A stretch of 64,000 bases of DNA from NCBI GenBank assembly GCA_003427395.1, contig BFEA01000108.1, positions 2,714,790-2,778,789 on the forward strand. The letters run 5' to 3'. This stretch comes from Chara braunii (lineage: Eukaryota; Streptophyta; Charophyceae; Charales; Characeae). This document shows positions 35,228 through 45,919 of the stretch, one piece after another; position 1 is the first letter of the stretch, and each line of letters starts with the position of its first letter. The notes under the pieces were generated by a model, which was not told the DNA's origin, did no database searches, and saw only the letters and a program-made list of their open reading frames with translations. The position numbers and the translations under genes were made by a program.

Positions 35228-35660
35228 TAACTCACTACTCTATCTTAATAATTGTTAATCCATCACTTCCCTTCATTGTCACAACCAATGCAAGTCAGTT
35301 TGGGATTAGGGTTGTGCTACAATAGAACGACGACAAAGGCTATATACCGATTGAGGTCATGTCTGAACGCCTTCCATCTGACAAGGTAACTTTCCACCTA
35401 CGAAAGAGAGTTGTGTGCCTTAGTGCAGAGCATTGAATTACTTGCTCGGACGACACTTCACAGTTTACTCGGATCACTCAACCCGGAAGTGGATCAAGAC
35501 TCAACCTAGAATCTTAGTAACATGGTCTGCATTCGTGAACACATTTGATTTCGAATTAAAAAATGTTGTTGTTGATGCTTTGTCCAGACGTTATGATATA
35601 AACGTACAATTGTTACCTACCTTTACATTGGGAATGAGTTGAAGGATAAAATTTGTGAAG
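35228..35660 (+). pseudogene. gypsy-B RNase H
   Basis: PSLPFIVTTNASQFGI is the RT-linked RNase H start, with the first catalytic Asp changed to Asn (codon at 35,287-35,289). Further motifs VMSERLPSDK, LGRHFTVYSDHS and DALSRR follow through frame changes. RNase H removes the RNA template in active elements. Confidence 0.85.
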
Positions 35661-35871
35661 GGTTGCGTAGCGCGACGAACGTGTTCGCGCCCCTTCACGT
35701 TCACGCGAACAACTTGCGAACATGTTTGGACAAACAAAATGTTTTTCGTAAAAAAAAATTAAAAAAAAAATATTTTTCATTTTTAACTCGTGATTGGCTA
35801 CGAATTTTAACATAACTCCAAGGCAAACACTACTGGTATTGTTATTTTACATTACGTATATTTTTTCCATA

Positions 35872-37099
35872 TGTTATGACCCTGGCCAATTTCGAGATAC
35901 ACATCCACTGGAAAGTACAATGCCATCCAATTGAAGAAAGAAATGAATGAACTTGAGAGGAGAGAGGAATAAAAGAAGTAAGAAAGAAGAAGTAAGAAAG
36001 AAGAAGAAGATGTACACCAGCAAAGACAATGACAAGGCTCTTCTTCTTCGCCCAACAATCTCCTCCTCCTTATCTCCCCCTTCTCTTATTCATACAAGAA
36101 ATAATAATGGAATGCTGAACGACTGGTCCAGAATCATGTCCGAGTCGTAGCTCCCCCCGGCTGGGGACTCCTTGCTGCAGCGCCCACCAAGGTGATGAAG
36201 ATAGCTGCCACCATAGCCAGGTAAGTACCCCTGGCGCTCCTCCCCCTTCCTCCTCCTTTCCCCCTTCTTCCTCCCTCGTGTCCTTCTTCTTCCTCCCCAG
36301 CAACGCTGCTCCAGTTTAGCGCTGCTCCATCCAGCGCTCCACCAGTGTGTCGCCAAACTTGCACACCGAAAAAAAAGCCGGGTCTTCCGCCCGGCCGGAA
36401 GATATAGCGGCCTGCTTTGCCTCTTGGGCGGTGACTTCCAGGCGGCTGGCCTTCCCAAGCAATCGGTACCTCCTCTTTTGGAGGGAACATCATTGCAGGC
36501 CCTAGACTCAGACAGGTACCCGCTAGACCTAGCCTACACTACCGGCCTCTAAAAATGCCACTTTTGTCTTCTTCTGCTCGGCCTCCGATACCTGCATATT
36601 TACCCCCCTGACGGGTGCGGTACCGGCCTACCCGCTACTTGAGTGCTCTTTCCTCCAATGCAACCCTTCAAAGCCACGACCACAAGTACCGGCCCTGAGG
36701 GCCAACGAACGAACAAGTGCCCTGGCGGGCCACACACACACACTCATACCAATCAGCACCCAAACAGGCACAGTCACACACGCAAGCCAACCGGCCTACC
36801 CGCTACTTGAGTGCTTTTTCCCCCGCTGCAACCCTTCAAAGCCACGACCACAGGTAAGTACCGGCCCTGAGGGCCAACGAACGAACAAGTGCCCTGGCGG
36901 GCCACACACACACACTCGTACCAATCAGCACCCAGACAGGCACAGTCACACACGCAAGCCAACCAACACTCAGACATACATGCAGTCCAGCAAGCACACA
37001 CACACACCGACTTAGCAGGCAGGGAACTCAGTAGGGCATTCAGACTATGAGCAAAACTCAGAAATCGACTGTGTTTCACTCCGTGTTTGGACGGGTGCA
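35872..37099 (-). repeat. gypsy-A 3' LTR
   Basis: Matches 43,884-45,154 closely. It lacks the segment corresponding to about 44,145-44,337, lacks a 22-bp piece near 44,690, and carries an internal 168-bp tandem duplication (36,623-36,790 and 36,791-36,958) absent from the 5' LTR. No strong polypurine tract is obvious next to it. Confidence 0.92.
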
Positions 37100-38568
37100 C
37101 TATGTAGCAATTCCTGTTTGGATATCCAGTACAGATCATCTAGCAGGTGATACATGAAATGAACCTGGTACTATTTGTTTCTCCCCTTACCTACATGCTG
37201 TTTGATTCTATCTATCTCATGCCCGCCCTTGATTGCGCGAGGGATCATATCTTCGCGATAATCGAATGTCTCGGTGTCACGGTGGAGATACAGTTTAGAT
37301 GCATGAAACAAAGGATATGTGCGCAGGTGAGCTGGCATGTCTACAACATACGAAGGGCCAAAGTGATTTTCCCCAATTACATCCAAAACTTCCCAAGGCC
37401 CGTAGTAGAATGGGAGGAGTTTGCGTGAGACTCCCTCCTCCTCTGAGAATTCAAACATCTTCACCCATACGTAGCTTCCTACCTGAATCTCCGATGGTCG
37501 GCGCTTTTTGTTTGCATGGTGGATCATGACATGTTGTCGCTTGGTCATAGTTGCAACAACAACTTTGAGCAAGCGATCATACTTAGCCCTGAAGTCGAGC
37601 CTGCCGGGTGTTAAGCCAGCTGACTGCTCAGGGAATAAGTAGGAAAGCTGATTACGGATCTGCCAACTGTAGTGCAACCTGTTGGGTGTCATGCCGGTGG
37701 CAGAATGGACAGAGTTGTTGTACAACCCCTTGACAAAATACAACTCTTCATCCCATGTCTCCTGATCCGGAATGATCAACGCGCGGAGAAGTTGGAATAC
37801 AGTCTGGTTGATTTCCTCAGCCAAACCGTTGGCTTCGGGGTGTCGGCTAGATGTCACGCACAGTTTGATTCCTAGGTGGGCCGTGAAATCCTTCCATTCA
37901 GTGCTAATGAAACGCGGATCCCGATCGCTCACAAGGGTCTTCGGGGTTCCGAATTGCAGCAGGTATTTCTGTTGGAATTCGCGAACCACTACATCTGTTG
38001 GGGCGTGAGGCAGCAAAGGGATCAGATTAAGAAATTTTAAAAATCTGTCAACAATCACCATGACTTGCGAATAACCGTTTTTGCTTACCTTACCCATGTC
38101 AGTGAGGTCGATGGAGACAGACTCCCCGAGACCATCGGGAATGGGTAGAGGTGTGAGTAGCCCCATGGTCTTTTGTCTGCATGGTTTGATCCGTTGACAA
38201 ACTTGACATTCAGCCACAAACTTTTCAGCAGTCCCTTTCATGCCAGGCCAATCAAATTGTCTCAGCAAATTAGCGTACGTTTTTGCCATGCCGAAGTGCC
38301 CGCTCCGTCCATGAGCTAAATCCAGAAAGTGTGTGTGGAGAGGCTCATGGTTGGGTACACACAAACGGTCATGGTTCCCGTAGCGACGAAAAATCAGTCC
38401 TCCAAACTCGTGGAAATCAGGCTGACTACTAGGATCAACCCGCAGCTGCTCAAGGATGGAACTAAGTTCCGGATCCTTGGCTGTCTGCTCTACGAGGTCC
38501 TCCTTCAGTTTCTTCCGAAGGTCGTAGGATTTCACAAGGCAAGTCATGTACTCAGGGTGGCGAGACAA
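37100..38568 (-). pseudogene. gypsy-A integrase and chromodomain
   Basis: A 465-codon frame (37,171-38,568) encodes the H2C2 zinc finger (HGRSGHFG..CQVCQ), then the D-D-E core (SIDLTD; LVSDRDPRF; RHPEANG) and the C-terminal GPY/F region (KLLPFYYGPWEVLDV, HASKLYLH). The protein inserts element cDNA into host DNA in the nucleus. A TAG at about 37,171 then cuts the chromodomain-like tail, which continues in the same frame (YQVHF, WISKQELLHSAPV) up to the LTR; such tails target integration to marked chromatin in chromoviruses. The catalytic residues look intact, so this is the best preserved enzyme of the element. Confidence 0.92.
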
Positions 38569-39164
38569 CGCGTCAGCGACTCGATTATAACAACCCTTTT
38601 GTGTCTTAATTCAAATTCGAAGATGTCAATCTCATGAAACCAGCGAAGCAAGGTAGGGGACAGGGTAGTTTGCTGTTTGATCCACTTCAAGGTCTCATGA
38701 TCTGAGAAGACTTTGAAGTGGCGTCCCAAAAGGTAATGTTTCCAGAAATTCCAGTGATCCAACGCCATACGCAAAGCATAGAGCTCACGCATGTAAGTGG
38801 AAGTGGCTACCTTTACGCTGGGCATTCGTTTGCTGTAGTACTCGAGTGGCCACAGGCCATCGCCGTCATCTTGTTGCAGCACTGCACCGATTCCATACTG
38901 ACTTGCATCCGTAGTAACTACGAACGTCAGTTTGGGATCTGCAATGCTGAGTACTGGGTAACTTACCAAGGCTTCCTTGAGGGTTCCAAAAGCTTCCGTA
39001 CACGCAGCATCCCAGGAATAAGACACATTTTTACTGGTTAGTCGCGACATGGACGAGCAATGATGGAGAAACGGGGTACAAACTTCCGATAGTACGACGC
39101 GAGTCCAAGGAAGAACGCAATTCGCGAATGTTCGCAGGCTGAGGCCAATCGCGTACGACCTCAA
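38544..39164 (-). pseudogene. gypsy-A RNase H
   Basis: Contains TTDASQYGIGAVL with the first catalytic Asp intact, LRMALDHW, YLLGRHFKVFSDHETLKW and a tail homologous to the usual DALSRHP, which has shifted frame near 38,575. N-terminal residues include the RT connection (YSWDAACTEAFGTLKEAL). Separated from RT and integrase by one-base shifts. Confidence 0.9.
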
Positions 39165-40227
39165 TCTTGGTTGCCTCAGGTTCTAGGCCTGCAGCAGACA
39201 ACCGGTGCCCAAGATAGATGACGCTATCCTTCCCAAACTCGGATTTCTCCAAGTTAAGATGGAGTTGCGTCTTCTTGAGGATTGCGAAGATTAGAATATC
39301 GTCCAGGTACACTACCACAAACCGGCCAATCTGTACGTGGAGGACCTTGTCCATGAGGCTTTGGAAAGTGGCTGGTGCGTTCGTAAGACCGAAGGGCATT
39401 ACGACGAACTCATAAAGCCCGTCGTGTGTTTTGAACGCAGTCTTGTGCTGGTCCGTAGGATCGACTTCAATCTGGTGGTAGCCAGATTTGAGATCGATCT
39501 TGGAGAAGACCTTGCACCCGCCTGCGGCATCAAGCAAGTCATCTATGTGAGGCAATGGATAAACATTCTTTCTTGTGATGCGGTTTAGACCACGATAGTC
39601 AATACACATGCGGAGTTTGCCTCCTTTCTTTGGCACAAACAACACAGGAGCACCAAATTCAGATTCACTTGGTTTGATCCACCCTTTGTCAATCATCTCA
39701 TCGATCTGCCACCGGAGTTCTCCCAACTCGCCGGGTCCCATACGGTACACGCAGCCCTTTGGAGGGACTGCACCCTCCACCAACTCGATGGTGTGTCGAA
39801 CCGGTCGCGTGAGGACTCCACGTGGCTCAACCAAGACTTCCGAAAACCGATCGAGGAGGGTTTGGATGTCTGATGGGACAGGTGGGGGTGGGGAATCAGC
39901 AAAGGGATCACCAAGATCCGGTCGCAAATCACATATAGAGATGACCGAATCTGAAGTTGGATCATTTGGACTATCCGAGGGTAGAGAGGTAGAGGTGCTA
40001 GTAGTAGAAGTACCAAAAGTAGGATCATCAATCAAAGTAGTAGTGGTATTAGCCGCAAAAGTAGAAGGCACATGCGCAGGACGAACAAAGGCAACATACA
40101 ACTGTTCCTCCTCTTTGTGCTTGCGCCACTTCTTGCAGAACTTCAATGCATTTAGAAAAGTCACTGGGGATTCGTGCTTCTCATCCAATAGGACAGGAAG
40201 CTCGTTCCCCTGAGCATCTTTGACCAT
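39031..40227 (-). pseudogene. gypsy-A reverse transcriptase
   Basis: A long frame (398 codons) with a Ser/Thr/Pro-rich linker (about residues 55-110), then [62 protein letters not shown] and VVYLDDILIF with both catalytic Asp of YLDD. About 15 residues normally present after DDILIF are missing, an in-frame deletion. At about 39,115 the frame shifts and the thumb motif (LGLASYYRKFVPRFS) continues in another frame. Confidence 0.93.
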
Positions 40228-40239
40228 GAAGAGTGATTC

Positions 40240-40780
40240 CTTCCACTTGGTCCATTCACATTAAGACTGCAGCTAGCCCAAGCCAAGGACAGCGTTGAAA
40301 GGGCACTTGTCAAGGACAAAGAAGTTCAATGCGTGGGTGACAGTCTTACCTCTGTTAAACGTAGTGCGCACACTTGTGACTGCATGCGTAGATGAGACAA
40401 CTTCCTTGTTGCCAACTTGGGTCCGACAAGGGTTCTGCAGGGCCACTAGCCCACCTTGCGTATCCCATGTGGTGACATGAAATTAGTTGTGCCAACTTGG
40501 GTCCGACAAGGGTTCTGCAGGGCAACCAGCACACGAAGATGGCGGTGGTTTATAAGAAGTTTAAAGAAGATCAACTTCACTGTCCCTTGGGCACGCTGCT
40601 GTTTCATCTCAGCCCAATGCTCCAGGTGGTAGTGGAAGTCAACCATCTCAGACTCCTCCCAAGGCTCAACATACAAGACGTTACTTACCTCAGCCTTGTC
40701 TTCAGCAGATGGTTGGGCTTCAAGGGAGGGCTGCCGATTTTCAACAGAACCCGACTCCCCTGCTGTAGAGTTTGCTAAAA
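40240..40780 (-). pseudogene. gypsy-A protease, active site disrupted
   Basis: Two frames give TNFMSPHGIRKVG (flap-proximal part after the catalytic triad in related elements), then SVRTTFNRGK and FFVLDKCPFNAVLGLG, the aspartic-protease C-terminal LG motif, with a TAG where Trp is usual (about 40,265). A 34-bp duplication (40,410-40,443 and 40,490-40,523) places LVALQNPCRTQVG immediately before TNFMSP, where D-S/T-G would be expected. No catalytic Asp triad is visible. Confidence 0.75.
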
Positions 40781-40786
40781 CTGACT

Positions 40787-41260
40787 CTACGCCCGATTTT
40801 GGTTTCCCTGCAGCCTATAACAATCCTGAACCTTATGATTTGTTTTTTGGCAATGCAGGCAAACCCCTTTCTTGAGTCTGCCCCGCCAGTCATTCTCAGT
40901 GATCCGGAGGTCAACCCAAGGTTTGGTAGTTGCATCCTCCGGTTTAGGCGGGATCTTGACTCCTTTGGGAAGTTGGACATAACCTTTCCCGGCACTCCGA
41001 TTCGGTCCCTTAGTGCTGGTAGTCTCTTTAAAGGCAGAAAAAAATTCTTCTTTATTTGCATCGGACTCATGGGCTGAAGAACAAGTATCGGAGTTCTGTT
41101 CTCGATCGTCACCAAGAGTGGGGTCATCCGCATCGGCTTCTTCTTCGACCTGCTGCACAACAAAACGTTTGCTGCCCTTGAACCGTTTGCCGCCCATGGG
41201 CTTTTTGCTGCCCGCCGTGCTCACGAGGTCTATAGCCTCCAAACTGACTATGTCCTTCAT
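40787..41260 (-). pseudogene. gypsy-A nucleocapsid region of Gag
   Basis: A 157-codon frame with a basic N-terminal part (GGKRFKGSKRF), an acidic linker and a perfect CCHC knuckle, CLHCQKTNHKVQDC (C-x2-C-x4-H-x4-C), near its C-terminus. Nucleocapsid packages element RNA. Joined to the upstream capsid frame by a shift at about 41,262. Confidence 0.92.
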
Positions 41261-41265
41261 TAAGG

Positions 41266-42579
41266 TTAGCCAATCAGTGTAAGCAATGTAGTCCCTACCC
41301 AGGCGACTATAGTGAAATTAGTTGGAACTGCGCCCTTAACCACATCTAGGCAAGATTGAGCAGACAAATCCAAACCAGGAGTGGCAAACATCTTGCTTAG
41401 ATAGGTCTGTAGGCTTTTCATGGAGTCATTCCACTTGCTGTGCTTGGCTTTATCAAGTTGAATTCTTGCTCTAGCAGCAGCATGTGGATCCTGGTATTGT
41501 GAGATAAGGAGATCCTCGAGGGAGGCAACCGCGGTGGTCCTAAGCGATTTGGCTAGCGCAATCTTTTGGAACCCAGCCCGCGTCGCTTGGACTTCAAGGA
41601 AGCCCCGTACGACCAGCTCGACATTCATTCCCATGATTACCGTCTGGGTCTCAGTTTGAGTCCCCAGAATCTCAAAGTAGGCCCTCATGGAGCCGATCCA
41701 GGACTGTATGTCTTCTTTGCCGTCGTACTTGGACGGTATTTGAACCGCCTTTCGGTCCACATAAGGATCAGCGTGGCTGGGACCAGCAGCAGCTGGTTCT
41801 GGTCTTGGGGCTGCAGCAGTTGCAGAAGTTCCAGACTCATTGCTTGTTACAGCAACAATGGAATCTGCACCTGCTGCACGTCCCGAGGGGGTTGCCATCA
41901 CACTCGAAGAAGAGGTAGAAGAAGAGATAGTAAGAGGGGCAGAGGTAGTTTCGATTGCAGCTTCAAATCCAAGGGGTAGAGGAAGAGGGTTGGCCACTTG
42001 AGCTTGTCGCAGGTCGGCCACCTCCTTTGTCAATTCATGGTACTTGCGGGTCATATCAGTCAGATCATCTTGAAGTGTCTGCAGCTTTGCAAAGACTTCT
42101 GGGATCTAAGTGGTATGGTCCTCAAGATTCTTGACTTGAACAAAGGCTGTAAGTATGGACTGCAACTGTTCCCCACACTGCTCTTCAGTCAGTGAGGGGA
42201 CAGTCTCTAGGAGAGCCACTTGCCTTTTCAGCAGGGTCTTCTTCCTCTCCTTCTCTGACTCCTATTCTCTTTTGATTGCACTATCCAAGAGTGCTTGCAG
42301 ATAAGGTTTCTCAGCATCACTGGCTGCATCTAACAAGGCCCTCCATTGCGTTGAAGTAAGCTGATCCATTTTCGGACTGTCCGTATGGACAGGTGGGTCA
42401 GAGAGTCGCCAGTCAGCAAAAGAATCAATCAGACTCTCAAAAGGTTCACTCCCCCTCCCGCTTAGACGAACACTCTTTTTCCCAGTCCTTGCCCACTTCA
42501 GACAATCACTTTCCCTCTCTCCCTGTTTTCTCTCCCTCCTCTCTCTCTCTTCTTTCAGATTGCGAGTCTCCACGGCCAT
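41266..42579 (-). pseudogene. gypsy-A Gag (N-terminal and capsid)
   Basis: One frame from the ATG at 42,577-42,579 down to 41,266, interrupted by TAG at 42,262 and 42,106. The N-terminal part is charged (KEERERRERKQ), followed by helical segments and a Ser/Ala/Thr-rich linker. The capsid-like region includes IPSKYDGKEDIQSWIGSMRAYF, the usual retrotransposon Gag entry motif. Gag forms the particle in which reverse transcription occurs. Confidence 0.85.
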
Positions 42580-43870
42580 CGAAAATGAAGTCAGAGAAAC
42601 AGACTGAAAAGCTTAGAGAAGAGAAGGTAGAACTCCTAGCCGGAACGACATTTCATTTGGAAGTAGAGAACAGCAAAAGAAACAGTCAAACTCAAAGAGA
42701 GGTCTGATCAAGCGACCCAGTCTGATCAGACTCCATACGAGGTCCTCTCGAGTCCACTCTGACCAGCTCTGTGTCCGTACAGCAAATCAGACAACGAGTA
42801 ACTAAATGCAACAATGGAGAATTGAGTGGTGTACAGGGTGCGAGTCAAGCCACGGACAGTGCAATCTGAATACATGCGAAACGTATCAGCCAAGATCCCC
42901 TCGACAGTGGGTGTCCTAATCCAAGAAGAATGAACCCGTATCCCAGCCAAGAAGACAAGAGGTCAATGCCTAACCGATTTGGGTCCAGAGGCTCTCCTTG
43001 TTTGGGCCCGGTCCCGCTGGATCCCAAGGGTCCCACGTAGGTCTCAACCAGGTCCCAACCAAGAGGAGTTCCACCTGAACTTAGTTCAGTCTCTACTGCA
43101 CTGAAAAGCGAAATTTCAACTTCTGGCAGAACCTACAGACTTCAACTGTTCAGGGATGAAAAGACAAAGCACTGTAGAACGACTCGGCATGTATGTCAAT
43201 ATACTTATTTTCCATCCATCAGGTGAGTAGGTAGATCACATGCATTCAGTCCTACAATCAAGACCACAGAGTAGGAAAATAAACCCTGAGTACCCCAGCA
43301 GGACAATTAATACCATACAAACATACATGGGCATCTCGTAGGTGCACGACACTTACTTGAGTGGCCTTGAGCTTCGAGATGAAGAGAACTCACCCCCCTG
43401 CTCATGTGGTCCTCCTGACCCCTCTAACGCTACCCCTACACTAGTGTCCTATCTCCTAGGAGGGTCTGACTCCAACACCCAAGTGCAACGCCCGATCCCT
43501 TGTCGATGTTGAAGATCAAAGCAGCAACTTGAAGTCCGTTAATGCAAAATGGCCGCTCTACTTGAGGGCAGCCCTTAAGTTGCCAAGTGTCTCCCTTGAA
43601 TCAGATTCCAGGTGCGAGTGCCTCTCACTGTCGCCTCTCTCAAATCGCCGAATGAAGTCTCCTCGAAATGTCTCGGCACCCTAATCTCACTCTCAAGCAA
43701 CCTGGTTAGGTTCTATGTTGACCCCACATGACCTAACCAGGTGGGGGCAGCTTCCCTTATCCATGCTGCCCCACTTCCCTCAACCAACCATCCCTAACCC
43801 TAAGTGTTGCCCTCAACCACTTAGGTTGGGGTTAGGGCAGCAAGTCAACTCTCACCAGCAAATAGAATCC
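42580..43870 (-). other. gypsy-A leader between primer site and gag
   Basis: About 1.29 kb without a convincing frame. Rich in ACCTAACCAGG and CCCTAACC-like boxes near 43,700-43,830. Probably the untranslated leader carrying packaging signals. Confidence 0.6.
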
Positions 43871-43882
43871 GCTCTGATACCA
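43871..43882 (-). promoter_or_regulatory. Primer-binding site, initiator tRNA-Met
   Basis: The minus strand reads TGGTATCAGAGC one base from the 5' LTR edge, the standard plant LTR-element site complementary to the 3' end of initiator tRNA-Met, from which minus-strand DNA synthesis starts. Confidence 0.95.
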
Positions 43883-43883
43883 A

Positions 43884-45154
43884 TGTTATGACCCTGGCCA
43901 ATTTCGAGATACACATCCGCTGGAAAGTACAATGCCATCCAATTGCAGAAAGAAATAAATGAACTTGAGAGGAGAGAGAGGAGTTGAAGAAGACGAAGAA
44001 AGAAAGAAGAAGATGTAGACCAGCAAAGACAATGACAAGGCTCTTTTTCTTCGCCCAACAATCTCCTCCTCCTGATCTCCCCCTTCTCTTATTCATACAA
44101 GAAATAATAATACAATGTTGAATGACTGGTCCAGAATCATGTCAGAGTCCCTTTTCTACTGCAAGTATCACTCAAGGTCCACCATAGCCATGGCCGCCTC
44201 TCCCACTCTCCACACACATAGGCCGAGGCTATGACGGACTACTAGGCCTTGCTCCGATGTCCAAAGGACAACCCAAAGCAGCTATGGCTGCTCCAGCTCA
44301 GGCCGCCATGCCCAGCCCTGCCTTGAAGCTTCTTGGTGTAGCTCCCCCCGACTGGGGACTCCTTGCTGCAGCGACCACCAAGGTGATGAAGATGGCTGCC
44401 ACCATAGCCAGGTAAGTACCCCTGGCGCTCTTCCCCCTTCCTCCTTCCTTCCCCCTTCTTCCTCCCTCATGTCCTTCTTCTTCCTCCCCAGCAGCGCTGC
44501 TCCAGTTTAGTGCTGCTCCATCCAGCGCTTCACCAGTGTGTCGCCAAACTTGCACACCGAAAAAGAGGCCGGGTCTTCCGCCGGCCGGAAGATATAGCCG
44601 CCTGCTTTGCCTCTTGGGCGGTGATTTCCAGGCCGCTGGCCTTCCCAAGCAACCGGTACCTCCTCCTCTTTTGGAGGGAACATCATTGCAAACTCTGATA
44701 TTGCCCCTACAGGCCCTAGACTCAGACTGGTACCCGCTAGACCTAGCCTACACTATCGGCCTCTAAAAATGTCACTTTTGTCTTCTTCTGCTCGGCCTCC
44801 GGTACCTGCATATTTACCCCCCCTGCCGGGTGCAATACCGGCCTACCCGCTACTTGAGTGCTTTTTCCCCCGCTGCAACCCTTCAAAGCCACGACCACAG
44901 GTAAGTACCGGCCCTGAGGGCCAACGAACGAGAAAGTGCCCTGGCGGGCCACACACACACACTCATACCAATCAGCACCCAGACAGGCACAACCACACAC
45001 GCAAGCCAACCAGCACTCAAACAAACATGCAGCCCAGCAAGCACACACACACACCGACTTAGCAGGCAGGGAACTCATTAGGGCATTCAGTCTATATGAG
45101 CAAAACTCAGAAATCAGGTGTGTGTTTCAGTTCGTGTTTGGACGGGTTATCCCA
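43884..45154 (-). repeat. gypsy-A 5' LTR
   Basis: TG...CA bounded, matching 35,872-37,099. It contains about 195 bp (44,145-44,337) missing from the other LTR. On the opposite (+) strand both LTRs hold GTAAGTA (44,412) followed 80 bp later by a pyrimidine tract and CCAG (to 44,491), an intron-like unit antisense to the element. Confidence 0.92.
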
Positions 45155-45266
45155 CATATTTTTTTAAGAACGTTTTTTCTTGTTTTTCATGTTCGCGTTT
45201 GGAGGGTTTTGCGTGCTTGTTCGCGTTCGCCTCCGAACGTGAACATGGTGCTACGTAGGTGAGGGG

Positions 45267-45897
45267 CATGTTGGTGATCCGATTTGGAACCCTATCATCC
45301 AAACTCTCCAAAATAACCCCTACTCTTTCTTGAATATCGAGTGAACGGTGACTTGTTCTTCTTTACCGATCAAACCGAAAAAAGAATATATATTCCCCAC
45401 AAAGAAGATATATATTATTATAGAGGAATGTCATGATATTGAGTGTCACTTCGGGTTTAAGAAGGCATATGCTAATGTAAAAGAATCTTTTGAATGAAAA
45501 TAACCTATATGCGAACTTGCCTTGTTTGCCAAAAGAACAAACTCTCCAATTAAAATCCCCTAGGACAACTACGACCAATACTTATTCCAAGTGAACAAGG
45601 TGTGTCCATCTCGATTGACTTCAGGAGTCTCACCAAGAGTCGAAATGTGAATAGTCAGGGAATGGTTATTGTCGACAAATTTTTTAAATATGCAATGTTT
45701 GTTAATTTACCTCCAAAAGCTAGAAAGAAACTCGTCATCCAAAAGTTTCAAATGCGATGGGTTCCCGACTATGGATTACTCTGATAGGGACGAACGATTC
45801 ACTGACCTACAATGACAAAAGTTAATGGAAACCTATGGCACAAGACTAACCTTATCATCAGGTAGAAACCCTGAAACGAATGGACAAACTGAGCAAA
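45267..45897 (+). pseudogene. gypsy-B integrase zinc finger and core
   Basis: After several stops the zinc finger RTCLVC appears at about 45,509-45,535, then core motifs SISIDF, MVIVDKFFKYAMF, SDRDERFTD and GRNPETNGQTEQ, giving all three D-D-E positions in order with frame breaks. The sequence ends at 45,897 where the Helitron begins. Confidence 0.85.
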
Positions 45898-45919
45898 TAA
45901 GTGGACCCGCCGCGGCGTA

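Larger units (their letters stand above)
35872..45154 (-). mobile_element. gypsy-A: full-length LTR retrotransposon
   Basis: Two long direct repeats (35,872-37,099 and 43,884-45,154), each with TG...CA ends, flank a minus-strand coding region running gag, zinc knuckle, protease, RT, RNase H, integrase and chromodomain. A primer-binding site matching initiator tRNA-Met sits one base inside the 5' LTR. CATA occurs immediately outside both ends (35,868-35,871 and 45,155-45,158), a candidate 4-bp target duplication. A leader of about 1.3 kb separates the primer site from gag. Stops, frameshifts and a destroyed protease active site make it defective, but it is clearly younger than gypsy-B. Confidence 0.92.
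35655..45266. mobile_element. hAT-like short DNA transposon split by gypsy-A
   Basis: GTGAAGGG at 35,655-35,662 and GTGAGGGG at 45,259-45,266 form an 8-bp target-site duplication with one mismatch. Just inside, TTGCGTAG.. on the left and the reverse complement of ..CTACGTAG on the right form imperfect terminal inverted repeats rich in GTTCGCG/CGCGAAC. Removing the element and one duplication copy joins gypsy-B codons in frame across RNase H to integrase, which independently supports the boundaries. After subtracting gypsy-A only about 310 bp belong to it, so it is MITE-sized and non-autonomous. An 8-bp duplication is typical of hAT transposons; the superfamily is inferred from that alone. Confidence 0.72.

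Noticed and set aside
39608-40213. 201-codon + strand frame
   Set aside because: Exact antisense of the gypsy-A RT/linker; its residues have no motif.
41566-41979. 137-codon + strand frame
   Set aside because: Antisense shadow of the gypsy-A capsid region.
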